A DNA stretch of 25,152 bases from DAIPHL01 sp036771375 (GTDB taxonomy: Bacteria > Synergistota > Synergistia > Synergistales > Synergistaceae): contig DAIPHL010000011.1 of assembly GCA_036771375.1 (NCBI GenBank), positions 1-25,152 of the forward strand, written 5' to 3'. The notes below the pieces were generated by a model that made no database searches, had not been told where the DNA came from, and worked only from the letters and a program-made list of their open reading frames with translations. This document shows, piece after piece, positions 25,051 to 25,152 of the stretch. Numbering within the stretch: position 1 is the stretch's first letter; each line of letters begins with the position of its first letter. A program made the position numbers and the translations under genes.

Positions 25051-25152
25051 TTTCTACAACTCCTTATTCTGTTCTTTAAACGATCGACGATCTCATCGAG
25101 ATCGAGGCGCTTCTCGCCTCGATAAACTGTCTGAAACGAGAAGCCGCCGACC
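25051..25152 (-). promoter_or_regulatory. clpC upstream region
   Basis: Contains the clpC ribosome binding site and a 9-bp hairpin (ATCGAGGCG 25101-25109, CGCCTCGAT 25115-25123). No CIRCE element or CtsR-type heptad repeat is seen. One minus-strand frame is open from the edge and runs into clpC before stopping at 24969; it could be the 3' end of an upstream gene but lacks any recognisable motif. Confidence 0.35.

Noticed and set aside
1..25152. The two window ends share an inverted 8-base match (GGTCGGCG at the start, CGCCGACC-like at the end).
   Set aside because: The match is short in a GC-rich genome and imperfectly aligned beyond a few bases, so terminal inverted repeats of an element are not supported.

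Overview
The window looks like chromosomal DNA of a member of the Synergistota (Synergistaceae-like). The best lineage marker is a decayed surface-protein gene whose last codons encode a Gly-rich, Cys-containing, one-helix tail of the Synerg-CTERM type. A TAXI-type TRAP transporter, selA/selB, a ClpC-type chaperone and generally GC-rich codon use fit this. The genus is not determined.

Left part (1-6918): at the left edge the first codons of a leftward gene with its own promoter, then a rightward operon behind a near-consensus promoter. It encodes a mannose-class PTS (EIIA, EIIB, and EIIC and EIID fused into one protein), an M20 amidohydrolase, a HAD phosphatase and a short 6-phosphogluconate dehydrogenase, followed by an RpiR-type regulator. 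Together they suggest PTS import of a sugar acid, or of an N-acylated sugar derivative, and entry through 6-phosphogluconate. The exact substrate is not visible.

Middle-left (6919-9741): a gene-poor stretch, a clear cobalamin riboswitch followed by an intrinsic terminator, and then two decayed genes for exported proteins, the second with GLUG-like repeats and the Synerg-CTERM tail. This is a B12-controlled surface locus in ruins.

Middle (9744-16918): a leftward, tightly overlapped operon rsmD-coaD-selA-selB (16S rRNA methylation, CoA synthesis, selenocysteine insertion), a rightward MFS exporter of the fosmidomycin-resistance type, and a leftward pair GNAT-lplA.

Right (17009-25152): a TAXI TRAP transporter (binding protein, then fused permease) with a strong terminator-like hairpin between the two genes; a TPP-dependent acetolactate-synthase-like gene whose two halves are joined by a -1 frame change lying exactly at an A AAA AAC slippery heptamer; a gene-poor convergent spacer; and leftward clpC running in from the right edge.

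The observations most worth following are the -1 frameshift site in the TPP enzyme, the cobalamin riboswitch upstream of decayed surface genes, and the PTS/M20/HAD/6PGDH operon with its EIIC-EIID fusion.
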